20,833 nt of DNA from Candidatus Omnitrophota bacterium (GTDB lineage: Bacteria; Omnitrophota; Gorgyraeia; S143-82). Position 1 is the stretch's first letter, and each line of letters begins with the position of its first letter. Shown one piece after another: positions 7,634 to 15,628 of this stretch. Both the position numbers and the translations under genes were made by a program. The notes under the pieces were generated by a model. The model worked only from the letters and a program-made list of their open reading frames with translations. It searched no databases and was not told where the DNA came from. The DNA is taken from NCBI GenBank assembly GCA_027065215.1, contig JAMOOT010000022.1, positions 1-20,833 on the forward strand. The letters are read 5' to 3'.

Positions 7634-8127
7634 GATATTGGTTGTTATTGTGGTTGGTTTTGCTACCGTTTAATGCTTTTGCTGGAGGAGAAATCTCCAA
7701 TAAGATGGGACCTTTAATTTTAGAGGGGGATTTTGCTCAGGCAATTGTGGAGGGGGAACAGTTGATGGCCGAATATAAGGAAACCCGTCCACCAGTTGAA
7801 CTGTATTATTATCTTTTTTTGGCATATGCCAATCTGGGTAAGACCCTTCGGGCAGAGGATATCAAGCGTATTATGATACAGGAGTATAATTACCATTTCC
7901 CAGTTGGAAAAAAGGTCTTGAGTAAGGGAGAAATTTATCAGGTAGGGGCATTTAGGTCTCAAGGTAATGCTCGGCGTTTGGCAGAGAAACTTAATAGGCG
8001 AGGAATATCTGCTTGGATTTTATTTGATAATGAATTTTATAAAGTTAGGTTTTCCTGCTCTGATAATTGTCGACGGGTGATTTCAAAAGTGCAAGCGTTA
8101 GGTGTTTCACCACGTAAGATTAAGTAA
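7630..8127 (+). CDS. Secreted SPOR-domain protein
   Basis: This 165-aa exported protein begins with a signal peptide (hydrophobic MRYWLLLWLVLLPFNAFA, probable cleavage after AFA). The middle (about 20-95) is helical and TPR-like, with an LYYYLFLAYANLGKTLRAED stretch. The C-terminal part (about 100-160) is a SPOR domain: YQVGAFRSQGNARRLAEKLN, then YKVRFSC and a final helix. SPOR domains bind denuded peptidoglycan glycans, usually at division septa. The protein is therefore likely periplasmic and linked to cell-wall processes. Its ATG overlaps the upstream stop (ATGA), with an SD AGGAG at 7617-7621. Confidence 0.85.
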   Translation: MRYWLLLWLVLLPFNAFAGGEISNKMGPLILEGDFAQAIVEGEQLMAEYKETRPPVELYYYLFLAYANLGKTLRAEDIKRIMIQEYNYHFPVGKKVLSKGEIYQVGAFRSQGNARRLAEKLNRRGISAWILFDNEFYKVRFSCSDNCRRVISKVQALGVSPRKIK

Positions 8128-8157
8128 AGTGTAATTTACAAAAAGAGGGGGAACGAT

Positions 8158-8613
8158 ATGGGGATTCAAGAGGTATTATCTACATTTGTTCACGGTGTAT
8201 ACATAATTGGTGCCAAGGAAGGGGATAATATAAATGGAATGACTGCGGCATGGGTCTGTCAATGCTCATTTTCTCCTAAGATGGTAGCGGTAGCGATTGC
8301 GCCTGAGAGATTTACTTATGAGTTGATAGAACGGTCTGGTAAGTTTTCGGTGTCTCTATTACGAGATGGGCAGATTGAGTTGGCAAAAAGATTTGGGGAA
8401 GTTTCGGGACGTGATAAAAATAAGTTTTCAGATGTAGACTACTCCTTAATAGAAGATGTTCCTGTTCTAACAGATTGTCTTTGTTGGGTCGTATGTGAAG
8501 TGGATGGAAGGTTAAAGTCAGGCGACCATTATATTATCACAGGTAGGGTATTAAAGTCTAAACAAGTAAGGCTGGGTTCGCCATTGATATTCCGTTGGGA
8601 GGATTACTTTTGA
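8158..8613 (+). CDS. Flavin reductase-like FMN-binding protein
   Basis: This 151-aa protein matches the flavin reductase-like FMN-binding domain (split-barrel flavoprotein). The N-terminus reads YIIGAKEGDNINGMTAAWVC, followed by SFSPKMVAVAIAPERFTYEL and FSVSLLRDGQIELAKRFG, the usual order in this family. The late GDHYIITGRVL is the conserved barrel strand with its His. Such proteins reduce or bind FMN/FAD and can serve monooxygenases, rubredoxin-linked systems or other flavin-dependent steps. The partner is not evident. SD GAGGGGG lies 7 bases before the ATG. Its TGA overlaps the likely TTG start of the next gene. Confidence 0.88.
   Translation: MGIQEVLSTFVHGVYIIGAKEGDNINGMTAAWVCQCSFSPKMVAVAIAPERFTYELIERSGKFSVSLLRDGQIELAKRFGEVSGRDKNKFSDVDYSLIEDVPVLTDCLCWVVCEVDGRLKSGDHYIITGRVLKSKQVRLGSPLIFRWEDYF
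8598..8603 (+). promoter_or_regulatory. Ribosome binding site that decides the TTG start of aspA
   Basis: GGAGGA lies 6 bases before TTG 8610 inside the end of the flavin reductase gene. It supports TTG 8610 over TTG 8595 and implies translational coupling through the TTGA overlap. Confidence 0.6.
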
Positions 8614-9986
8614 GGTTTGAGAAGGATTGCTTGGGAGAGGCCTTAGTCCCTGACGATTCGTATTTGGGGATTGATTATATCCGTGCCAAGGATAATTTCC
8701 CTTTTTCAGGGCCTAAGGTTCCGTATCCCTTGATCAGGGCCTATGGCTATGTGAAGAAGGCCTGCGCATTGGCAAACTGGGACTTGGGATATCTACAAGA
8801 GGATAAAGCCAAGGCAATATTACAGGCGTGTGATGAGATAATCCAAGGCAAGTTTGACGGTCTCATAGATATCTCTGCTTATCAGGGAGGGGCTGGGACG
8901 TCAACTAATATGGCGATAAATGAGATTATCGCCAACCGATCTATAGAACTTCTTGGCGGAAAGAAAGGGGATTATTCTATAGTTCATCCTATAGAAGATG
9001 TAAATATGCATCAGTCTACCAATGATACTTATCCTACCGCGGTCAAGGTATCTGGGATGTTTTTGTTGCGAAATCTATCTCAATCTATTGCTGAATTACA
9101 GGGTGCGCTGCAGGAAAAAGAAAAAGAATTCTCTGATGTAGTTAAGTTAGGACGTACAGAGATGCAACCGGCTGTTCCTATAACCTTGGGAGCAGAATTT
9201 GGAGCATTTGCTGAGGCAATTTCCCGTGACAGATGGCGAGTTTTTAAGTGTGAAGAGAGATTAAGAGTAGTAAATTTAGGTGGCACTGCAGTGGGAACAG
9301 GTTTGACCGCTCCTCGAAGGTATATCTTTTTGGCAGTAGAAAAGTTGAGGGAGATAACAGGACTACCATTGTCTCGGGCCGAACACATAATGGGAGATAC
9401 GGCTTTTTTGGATAGTGTAGTGGAGGTGTCAGGCATACTTTTGGCCCACGCAAGCAATTTGGTGAAGATAGCCAATGACTTGAGATTGATGAATATGCTT
9501 GGTGAGATAAGATTACCACCTCGACAAAGGGGTTCGTCAATAATGCCGGGGAAGATTAATCCAGTCGTTTGCGAGGCAGTGATTCAAATTGGGTTGGAGG
9601 TGATGGAATCAGTGACGGTAATTGCTCAGGTCAATTCTATGGGATCGTTTCAAATAAATGAGTTTTTGCCTTTGTTGGCACATAAGTTTTTGGGATCTTT
9701 GGAACTACTTATATCAGCAAATAAGACCTTTCTGGGATATATAAAAGAGATAAAATCAGACCCACAGATCTGTCGAACGTATTTAGAAAATAATCTGGCA
9801 ATAATAACTGCCTTTTTGCCAGAGATAGGATACGAGAGGGCAGATTCCTTAGTGAAGGAATATCTTGAGTTGAAACAAAGGCCTAACTTCAGAGATTTCC
9901 TTGAGGGCAGATTAGGGGTTGAGTTGGTTAGGCGTGTTTTATCTCCGGATAACCTCACACGATTGGGATACCGTGAGCAGAGATGA
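8610..9986 (+). CDS. aspA: Aspartate ammonia-lyase-like enzyme of the aspartase/fumarase superfamily
   Basis: The 458-aa protein has the superfamily signature GSSIMPGKINP (residues 308-318), which carries the catalytic loop. QSTNDTYPTA, LGRTEMQPAVPITLG and EFGAFAEAI resemble aspartases more than class II fumarases. It would interconvert aspartate with fumarate and ammonia, but fumarase or another lyase activity is possible, since the C-terminal half (INPVVCEAV) leans toward the fumarase form. I choose TTG at 8610: GGAGGA at 8598-8603 sits 6 bases upstream and the TTG overlaps the preceding stop (TTGA). An earlier in-frame TTG at 8595 has no SD. Confidence 0.85.
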   Translation: MRFEKDCLGEALVPDDSYLGIDYIRAKDNFPFSGPKVPYPLIRAYGYVKKACALANWDLGYLQEDKAKAILQACDEIIQGKFDGLIDISAYQGGAGTSTNMAINEIIANRSIELLGGKKGDYSIVHPIEDVNMHQSTNDTYPTAVKVSGMFLLRNLSQSIAELQGALQEKEKEFSDVVKLGRTEMQPAVPITLGAEFGAFAEAISRDRWRVFKCEERLRVVNLGGTAVGTGLTAPRRYIFLAVEKLREITGLPLSRAEHIMGDTAFLDSVVEVSGILLAHASNLVKIANDLRLMNMLGEIRLPPRQRGSSIMPGKINPVVCEAVIQIGLEVMESVTVIAQVNSMGSFQINEFLPLLAHKFLGSLELLISANKTFLGYIKEIKSDPQICRTYLENNLAIITAFLPEIGYERADSLVKEYLELKQRPNFRDFLEGRLGVELVRRVLSPDNLTRLGYREQR

Positions 9987-10720
9987 AATTTGTCTTTTTA
10001 CGAGACGATGACGTGTTTTCCCTGACAGAGCCGGGATTTTTGCCATTTTTTGAGTTAGCCGGCAGGTATTCTATTCCGATTATGTATGCGGTTATACCGG
10101 GCAGATTGGATGAAGATACCGCCCAATTCTTGCGGGAGAGATATCTGGAATCTCCTCATTCTTTCGATATAGTTCAACACGGATTGTCTCACTTGAATCA
10201 CAACCCGAATTGGTTCCCTAAGTATGAATTTGGTCCGGGGCGGGATTATCTTGTCCAGTTGGAAGATATCCAAAAGGGGATGGATATTATGGAGGAGTTT
10301 TTTTCTGGTGTCTGGAAATTGGTCTTTGTGCCTCCTTATGATGGCTTTGATGAGATTACACTGAAGGTAGTGCGGAAGTTGGGGTTTTTGGCCTTTTCCA
10401 GCGATGAGTTTTATATTGCAGAAAAGGGACTGATAAACCTTCCCTATACATTTGCCTTAAACGATTACGCAGAAGATGGCCATCCGATACCAATTCCCTT
10501 CAGAGAGATGTTGCGTAGATATAGGACTTCTTGGGTGATAAGGAGAAGGTTATTGGGCATTTTGTTTCACCATTCTGTCTTGAAGGATCCATCAGCAGTG
10601 TTTGAATTGGAGTTGTTTTTTCGCTTTTTAGTAAGAGAACAAGAGAAAGGTCGGATTAGATTGATAACAGTTTCTTCAATCCTTCCCCGGTTGCAAATTG
10701 AGGGCAAAAAGAGAGAGTAG
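9983..10720 (+). CDS. Polysaccharide deacetylase-like (NodB-fold/DUF2334-type) protein
   Basis: This 245-aa protein has no signal peptide. The RDDD at residues 7-10 takes the place of the NodB TFDDG motif, QHGLSH (65-70) supplies the H-x3-H metal ligands, and FVPPYDGFDE matches the RxPY-type motif 3. This is the arrangement of DUF2334-like carbohydrate esterase 4 relatives, which deacetylate N-acetyl sugars using a divalent metal. The substrate is unknown. Its ATG overlaps the lyase stop (ATGA). Its 3' end overlaps the convergent glycosyltransferase gene by 65 bases, so there is no room for a separate intergenic terminator. Confidence 0.8.
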   Translation: MKFVFLRDDDVFSLTEPGFLPFFELAGRYSIPIMYAVIPGRLDEDTAQFLRERYLESPHSFDIVQHGLSHLNHNPNWFPKYEFGPGRDYLVQLEDIQKGMDIMEEFFSGVWKLVFVPPYDGFDEITLKVVRKLGFLAFSSDEFYIAEKGLINLPYTFALNDYAEDGHPIPIPFREMLRRYRTSWVIRRRLLGILFHHSVLKDPSAVFELELFFRFLVREQEKGRIRLITVSSILPRLQIEGKKRE

Positions 10721-11771
10721 GTTGAGATCCTTTTTTAAGAAGGATTTTCTGGATAGCTTCTTTTAAGATGATAGGAGAGAGTTTTTTGTCCTCTATGATC
10801 TCGCATGGGGTTAAGACGGAGGATAAAAATTTACTGCGGATTGGTTGCTCGTTAAGGCCGGAATACGTTTCTGTGCCAGTAAACGGGACCAGAATCGTTG
10901 GTTTTGGATGAGATATTAGATGTAGACAAGAATTGTAGGAGGCCGAAGATATTACTAATTTACTTTTTTTGATAAGGTCTTCTATCTGGTTAGTTTGTCT
11001 TATTACGATCACGTTTGAGGGTACGGAAAGAAATTTAGTAGTTTGGGAACTTGGGCCTAATAAAATGACAAATCTTTCTTGTGTCATCTCCTGTGCTATT
11101 TCCATGATAGAGGAGATGAGTCTCTCCAACACTATCCCCGATCCTCGCATTGTTAGAATGTATCCCGAGTCTAATGGAGGGAGTGGGTCCTGAGGTATCA
11201 GCGGAAGCGAATATGGTTTTAGGTATCCGGTGAAATGGCTTTTAGAAGAGATCGAAGTTAAGAATTGTGGTAATCGAGGATTAATTTCTTGCCAAAATTT
11301 GATCTCTTCTAAGTCACAATGAAACCAGATCTGATCAAAGTCCTTTATCATTTCCAATACCAAAGGCATGCGGTTGGGATTTAGTATAGGGTATCCCACA
11401 CTGGATATGATGATTTTTTCCATTCGTTTCAGCGCTGTTATCAGATATCTATATTCTTTGGCTAATTGAAATCGTCCGAATGGAAAATATTCGAATATAA
11501 TGTATTTGTAAGTAGCAAGAATTCTTAGAACCTCTTTTATTCGGTCACGAGAGAAATAAATTAGGTATTTAGATGAGAAAAACGTCTCCTTCCCTAAGGT
11601 TGGTTGAGAGACAAAGTAGTGCTGGAATGGAAGTTGGTGATAGTCGATAAATTCTTGGGGAGGAGAATAACAGAGGCAATCAAACTTTAATTCCTGGGCT
11701 ATAGAAAAGACTCGAGTACTATGACCAAGGCATCCGTAGTGAGAATAGATTATTATCCCATTTCTACTCAT
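10656..11771 (-). CDS. GT-B-like glycosyltransferase (paralogue of the one at 19541)
   Basis: This 371-aa protein starts MSRNGIIIYSHYGCLGHSTR; the GHxxR turn is the N-terminal nucleotide/acceptor region of MurG-like GT-B enzymes. EYFPFG, MRGSGIV, FVILLGPSS and SSASYNSC follow at the positions expected for this fold. It shares these landmarks with the gene at 19541 (EYYPMG, SRGGGV, FVIVLGPST, NMSGYNTS). The frame is open upstream to 11894, but the ATG at 11771 begins the conserved fold, and the longer form would run through the divergent start region. There is no SD; TATTAT lies 10 bases upstream of the ATG. The donor and acceptor are unknown. Confidence 0.75.
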   Translation of the reverse strand: MSRNGIIIYSHYGCLGHSTRVFSIAQELKFDCLCYSPPQEFIDYHQLPFQHYFVSQPTLGKETFFSSKYLIYFSRDRIKEVLRILATYKYIIFEYFPFGRFQLAKEYRYLITALKRMEKIIISSVGYPILNPNRMPLVLEMIKDFDQIWFHCDLEEIKFWQEINPRLPQFLTSISSKSHFTGYLKPYSLPLIPQDPLPPLDSGYILTMRGSGIVLERLISSIMEIAQEMTQERFVILLGPSSQTTKFLSVPSNVIVIRQTNQIEDLIKKSKLVISSASYNSCLHLISHPKPTILVPFTGTETYSGLNEQPIRSKFLSSVLTPCEIIEDKKLSPIILKEAIQKILLKKGSQPTLSFCPQFATGEGLKKLLSI

Positions 11772-11775
11772 GTCA

Positions 11776-11787
11776 ATTATAATAATA
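11776..11787. promoter_or_regulatory. A/T-rich bidirectional promoter region (weak)
   Basis: The 37-base gap between the divergent glycosyltransferase and radical SAM genes holds a TATAATAAT core at 11778-11786 readable on the plus strand, and TATAAT/TATTAT on the minus strand. No -35 box is convincing. It is plausible as overlapping divergent -10 boxes but is not strongly supported. Confidence 0.3.
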
Positions 11788-11808
11788 CCGTAAAGAGAGG
11801 AAAGGATA

Positions 11809-12864
11809 GTGGGAAATTTTGCTGAACGACATAGAGAGATATTGTTAAGGTATCCTGAACCATGGAATTTCCCTCCTATGGTGTTTTTAGACATAATAAA
11901 TTATTGCCATATTAGGTGTTTGTTTTGTTGGGAACACTCTCCATGGGTAGGTAAGAAGATAGATCCTGTAATCTTGGAAGTCTCGGATATAGAGAGGGCA
12001 TTTGGTAAAATAGAAGGAGAACAATTAGAATACATAGGTATCTCGGGTGATGGTGAACCCCTGCTTCATCCAGATCTGTTGGATATTGTAAAATTTTTGA
12101 GGGGGAAAACCAAGAGGCTTTCACTAACAACAAATGCCATCCTTCTTTCAGAAAGGCCTAACCTCTTGAATTTCCTTGATTCGGTATCTATCAACTGCGC
12201 TGGCCTCTCTCCAGAGATATATACCTATCTTCATGGAGTCAATATCAGTGAATGGAAGAGGTTTTTGAAGTCATTAAAGTTGATTTTAACGAATAAGATC
12301 AGAACCGGGAGGCCATACATAGAATTGGTCTACATCCTTACCAAGGAAAATGTCCATCATATTAAAGATTACCTCCTGACTGCAGAAAAGCTTGGAATAG
12401 ATGAAATAGAGTTTAAGATAGTAGATACGGTAGAGCAGACCAGGGCTTTGCAAGAATTCGACTTTCAAAAAAGCGAAAAGATAATCAGGTCTTGTTTATC
12501 TATTCCAGTAAAATTGAAGCATAATCTGGAAGAGGTATATTCAGAGTTTAGATTAAATGGTAATTCAGTTTATGATTTAGATGCATGTTATATACCTTAT
12601 TTTGCCCTATTTATTAATTATGATTCCACTGTGAGGTTTTGCTGCCATAATGAATCGTTTGTTCTTGGTTCGATTCGCAATGAGGATCTACTTTCTATTT
12701 GGCGCTCCTCTAAGGCTCAAGATATGCGGAGGATGTTTGTAAAGGAATTTGATCTCTCTAAACCTCCTTGGAATGAAGAATGTCGTTATTGTTTTTGGGC
12801 TCGGGAAAACAGAGATATAAAAGATTTACTTGACAGGGTAGATGGCAAATCTTATCCTCTATAA
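11809..12864 (+). CDS. Radical SAM protein with SPASM-like C-terminus
   Basis: This 351-aa protein has the radical SAM cluster CHIRCLFC (Cys33, 37, 40), the GGEP-equivalent ISGDGEPLLHP, and a C-terminal cysteine region (CYIPYFALFINYDSTVRFCC, then ECRYCFW) typical of SPASM or twitch auxiliary clusters. SPASM proteins commonly modify peptides. It opens the plus-strand run leading into the hxs-type genes, with 27 bases before the next gene. The start is GTG 11809 with SD GAGAGG at 11795-11800. It lacks the HxsC sequence features I know, but it could fill that role. No substrate can be read from the sequence alone. Confidence 0.85.
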   Translation: MGNFAERHREILLRYPEPWNFPPMVFLDIINYCHIRCLFCWEHSPWVGKKIDPVILEVSDIERAFGKIEGEQLEYIGISGDGEPLLHPDLLDIVKFLRGKTKRLSLTTNAILLSERPNLLNFLDSVSINCAGLSPEIYTYLHGVNISEWKRFLKSLKLILTNKIRTGRPYIELVYILTKENVHHIKDYLLTAEKLGIDEIEFKIVDTVEQTRALQEFDFQKSEKIIRSCLSIPVKLKHNLEEVYSEFRLNGNSVYDLDACYIPYFALFINYDSTVRFCCHNESFVLGSIRNEDLLSIWRSSKAQDMRRMFVKEFDLSKPPWNEECRYCFWARENRDIKDLLDRVDGKSYPL

Positions 12865-12891
12865 TAGAGAGATGGGAGGTATAGGGTATAT

Positions 12892-13650
12892 ATGGTGAAG
12901 TTTTGCATATATATTTTGGGGTTATGTGGATTATTCTTAGCAGTGTTCTCTGACATTGGGATGTCAGAAAGTCGTCGGACAGTGATGGTCTTTTATCCTT
13001 CCCCTTATGGTGAGTATGTTGACCTGCGCTCAAAGTATATTGCTGTAGGTAGTAATCTGATGGATGCAAGTCTTTATAACTCCCAGGATGGAGAGATTCA
13101 TATACAAAGCAAGGCTGTATTTGGGGATCCTAATGATTCTTCTCATCAGGGTTCGATTGCCTATGATCCCTCTGGAATATTTTCAATAGAAACTAATCAG
13201 GATGGAAGGGTATCTTTTGGTGGAGCCGGAGATATATCTGTTGGCTCAGATCTATCACTCACTTCAGAAGGTAAAGTCGATGCAAATGTTAATGATGCTA
13301 TGACACTTGCAGTGGGGCAGACGGCGGATATATCTGTTGGGTCAGACTTATCAGTTAATACTGGCGGTAACATAAATGTAGATGATAATGGTGCTATGAC
13401 ACTCACAGTAGGTGAGGCTGGGAATGTGTCTGTTGGATCGGATCTATCGGTCAGTGCTGGTGGGGATGTAGATATAAGTGGCGATAACACAATAAGTCTC
13501 ACTGCAGATGAGACGGTGGTATCTATTTCTCCCGGAGGAGTGAATATCAATAAGAAGGTTACCATAGAGTCTGGTGGGGCGGATATAAAAGGTAACGTTA
13601 GTATAAATGGTGATCTTACCGTAAATGGGAGGCTAAGTATATGCACATAA
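12892..13650 (+). CDS. Secreted beta-rich repeat protein
   Basis: This 252-aa protein has an N-terminal hydrophobic export signal (residues 4-20). PSPYGEY (36-42) is followed by LRSKYIAVGS, a combination I associate with surface or pilus-linked proteins of uncultured Omnitrophota/Elusimicrobia-type bacteria. Residues 114-209 are three 32-aa repeats beginning [DN][IV]SVGSDLS, and residues 210-250 continue a short-period beta pattern (VNINKKVTIESGGADIKGNV). Such Gly/Asp/Val-rich repeats suggest a beta-helix or beta-solenoid. The 3' end overlaps the hxsD-like gene by 10 bases, so the two are co-translated. A structural or display role for the modified peptides is inference. Confidence 0.8.
   Translation: MVKFCIYILGLCGLFLAVFSDIGMSESRRTVMVFYPSPYGEYVDLRSKYIAVGSNLMDASLYNSQDGEIHIQSKAVFGDPNDSSHQGSIAYDPSGIFSIETNQDGRVSFGGAGDISVGSDLSLTSEGKVDANVNDAMTLAVGQTADISVGSDLSVNTGGNINVDDNGAMTLTVGEAGNVSVGSDLSVSAGGDVDISGDNTISLTADETVVSISPGGVNINKKVTIESGGADIKGNVSINGDLTVNGRLSICT
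13231..13518 (+). repeat. Three tandem 96-bp (32-aa) coding repeats
   Basis: Units are 13231-13326, 13327-13422 and 13423-13518. Each begins with codons for [DN]-[IV]-S-V-G-S-D-L-S and carries [AI]-[MS]-x-L near the end. The bases diverge more than the protein motif, so the repeats are old and under selection. A partial fourth unit (VSISPGG) follows. Confidence 0.85.
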
Positions 13651-14021
13651 AGGATTCAGAAGTCTATACAGGATGGGAAGAAGTCAAGTTTAAGAAAAGT
13701 CTTTATTCTCTTTTTAGTTTATATAATGCCTGTTATGTCTTCATTGATAAGGCCTATTTTATTGTAGATGAGGATGAAGAAAATTTTATAGTATATATTA
13801 AAGGGAAGAAGGAAGAGGATACTGAACGAATAGCCCATGAACTTGCCAATCAGATGATAAATTATCAGCGTTATTTTTCCAATATTAAGGAAAATAATGA
13901 GATAGCCAAACTTATAATTCAAAGGGCATTATTTTCTTCTTCTCCTTCGTTGGTAAAAGAGGCTGAGGAGAAGGAGATAGAGGAGTTGATAAAAGAGTTA
14001 GAGCAGGATGCAAATGAATGA
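13641..14021 (+). CDS. hxsD: HxsD-like protein of a His-Xaa-Ser system
   Basis: This 126-aa protein resembles HxsD, the small non-enzymatic partner of His-Xaa-Ser systems. The match is by pattern: KSLYSLFSLYNACYVFIDKA, then a beta segment (FIVYIKGK), then ERIAHELANQMINYQ followed by ENNEIAKLIIQRALF, corresponding to the family's N-[DE]LL-D/N-Q and I-L-x-[QR]-A-[FL] end. The C-terminal 25 residues are an extra acidic helix. HxsD may bind the precursor leader or the maturase; its exact role is not established to my knowledge. SD GGGAGG (13627-13632) sits in the upstream repeat gene, with a 10-base overlap. hxsB follows after one small gene. Confidence 0.72.
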   Translation: MHIKDSEVYTGWEEVKFKKSLYSLFSLYNACYVFIDKAYFIVDEDEENFIVYIKGKKEEDTERIAHELANQMINYQRYFSNIKENNEIAKLIIQRALFSSSPSLVKEAEEKEIEELIKELEQDANE

Positions 14022-14244
14022 TAATTGGCCTTTACCTTTGCAGACGGGAGAGAGGGAATTCTCATTGCCTTTTGAAGTATATCGGATAGAAAAATTACCA
14101 GTAAATGTCCTAAAGAATCTGGGGATAAGTCTATCGAGAAGAGAGGGGGAGAGGGTTAAAATTGTTCTTGATTCTCATGAGAGACCAGAGGAGATTTTAA
14201 CTAATTTGCTTTTTTATGTTAAGGAATATGTCACTGGAAGTTAA
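14014..14244 (+). CDS. Small unknown protein between hxsD-like and hxsB-like genes
   Basis: I do not recognise this 76-aa protein. It is soluble and mixed alpha/beta: FEVYRIEKLPVNVLKNLG, then LSRREGERVKIVLDSHERP, then a helix EEILTNLLFYVKEYV. It overlaps the hxsD-like stop by 8 bases and reaches into the hxsB-like start, so it is translationally embedded in the module and probably acts with it. ATG 14014 has GAGCAGG 6-7 bases upstream; ATG 14008, two codons earlier, is also possible. A leader-binding or maturase-adaptor role is a guess from position and size. It does not obviously match a PqqD-like recognition element. Confidence 0.7.
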   Translation: MNDNWPLPLQTGEREFSLPFEVYRIEKLPVNVLKNLGISLSRREGERVKIVLDSHERPEEILTNLLFYVKEYVTGS

Positions 14245-14248
14245 GGAT

Positions 14249-15628
14249 ATGAACACTAAAGAAAAAAGAAGTGTAGATTTTGCCATGTTACCGTTTTGGG
14301 CAAAAGAGTTAGATTCTGACTCAATTCTACTTACGAATCGATTTGGAGGATGGGCTATCTTGTCTAAGGATGCGTATTATTCTATCCTTTCTGGTCAAGT
14401 TTCTTCTGATGTAAGAGATTTATTGAGAAAATCTGGTTTGGCTATTACGAAGGAGAATGGGGAGGTAGTCGTTGAGAGATTCCGTTCTCTGAATCAGCAC
14501 CTTTTTGAAGATGTGGGACTGCATATTATGGTAGTGACTACGCGATGCAATTTGGGGTGTGTTTACTGTCAAGCGAATAGTGGAGATTATGCAGATATGG
14601 ATGTAGAGACTTGTGCTCATATAATAAAGTTTATGTTTGATTCTCATCGACAGTATATAACTTTGGAATTTCAAGGGGGAGAACCACTGTTAAATTGGGA
14701 AGTAGTGAGGTTTGCTACTGAAAAAGCGGTGGAATGGAATAATGGGATAAAGAATCTGAAGATTGCTTTGGTAACCAATGGAACATTATTGGATGAGGAA
14801 AAAGTAGATTTTTTGAAGAGGTTTGATGTTGGTGTTTGCATCTCGTATGATGGGCCTAAGGAGGTTCATGATTTTAATCGGAAATACTTAGATGGGAGAG
14901 GAACTTACGATGATGTAATAAAGGCTATGGGGTTGGTAAGGCTTAAACGCGCGAAACTATCGGTGATTACCACAATTACTCGAAAGAGTTTAGAACATGC
15001 TAAGAAAATAGTGGATGCATATGTAGACATGGGATTCCCTGTCTTGGCGTTTCGTCCTATGAGTCACATCAATATTTTGCCCGAGGTATGGGAGGAAATA
15101 GGATATGATGAAGACGAGTTTTTCTCGGTCTATGAGGAGGTAATTCGTTATATCTTAGAACTAAATAGAAAAGGAGTAAGGATAAAAGAACGGATGATGG
15201 ACAATGTAGTTAAGAAAGTTCTGTTTGGTGTGGATCCTCATTATGTTGATATGTGCAGCCCTTGTGGGGCGGGTAGAAGTGTGCTTGCCTATATGCCGAA
15301 TGGAGATATCTATCCATGCGATGAGTCGCGGATGCTAAAGGATAGAGAGATGTTCAGATTAGGGAATGTAAAGACTGATACCTACGATAAGATTACTGGT
15401 TCGGATAATGTGCTGAATATGGCAATATCCAGTAGTTTAGATATCGTTGATCCCAATAATCCCTACATTGCCTGGACTGGTACTTGTCCAGTTTATACTT
15501 ATGTGGAGACCGGGTCTTTGATTGGTGCTTGTTCTATGCTTAGGTTTCATAATCGTGCTATAGATTTATTTTTCAAATTTTACCCTAAGTATAAGAAGGA
15601 GTTTAAGGGATGGCAAAAGATGAGATAA
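14249..15628 (+). CDS. hxsB: HxsB-like radical SAM/SPASM peptide maturase
   Basis: Radical SAM maturase of about 460 aa. The SAM cluster is CNLGCVYCQ, followed by EFQGGEPLLNW, the SAM-binding GGEP motif. LPFWAKEL and ILLTNRFGGWAILS at the N-terminus, VTTRCNLGCVYCQ, LEFQGGEPLL, SYDGPKEVHDFNRK, FRPMSHIN and YMPNGDIYPCDESRM in order match the HxsB family as I know it. The C-terminal CPVYTYVETGSLIGACSML supplies auxiliary-cluster cysteines; CSPCGAG replaces the more usual SPAGAG. Upstream in-frame starts exist at 14216 and 14228; ATG 14249 follows the previous stop and AAGGA. It is likely to act on the His-rich peptides encoded directly downstream. Confidence 0.85.
   Translation: MNTKEKRSVDFAMLPFWAKELDSDSILLTNRFGGWAILSKDAYYSILSGQVSSDVRDLLRKSGLAITKENGEVVVERFRSLNQHLFEDVGLHIMVVTTRCNLGCVYCQANSGDYADMDVETCAHIIKFMFDSHRQYITLEFQGGEPLLNWEVVRFATEKAVEWNNGIKNLKIALVTNGTLLDEEKVDFLKRFDVGVCISYDGPKEVHDFNRKYLDGRGTYDDVIKAMGLVRLKRAKLSVITTITRKSLEHAKKIVDAYVDMGFPVLAFRPMSHINILPEVWEEIGYDEDEFFSVYEEVIRYILELNRKGVRIKERMMDNVVKKVLFGVDPHYVDMCSPCGAGRSVLAYMPNGDIYPCDESRMLKDREMFRLGNVKTDTYDKITGSDNVLNMAISSSLDIVDPNNPYIAWTGTCPVYTYVETGSLIGACSMLRFHNRAIDLFFKFYPKYKKEFKGWQKMR

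Noticed and set aside
10730..10770. Inverted repeat AAGAAG/CTTCTT near T-runs as a terminator after the deacetylase gene
   Set aside because: The stem is only six weak pairs with a long loop and lies inside the glycosyltransferase coding region.
13231..13518. Direct repeats as a possible CRISPR array
   Set aside because: The units are 96 bases, adjacent without spacers, diverged at base level and in frame with a protein.
13197..13646. 149-aa open frame on the minus strand opposite the repeat protein
   Set aside because: It is the mirror of the tandem repeats in another frame; the plus-strand gene has a signal peptide, an SD and operon overlap.
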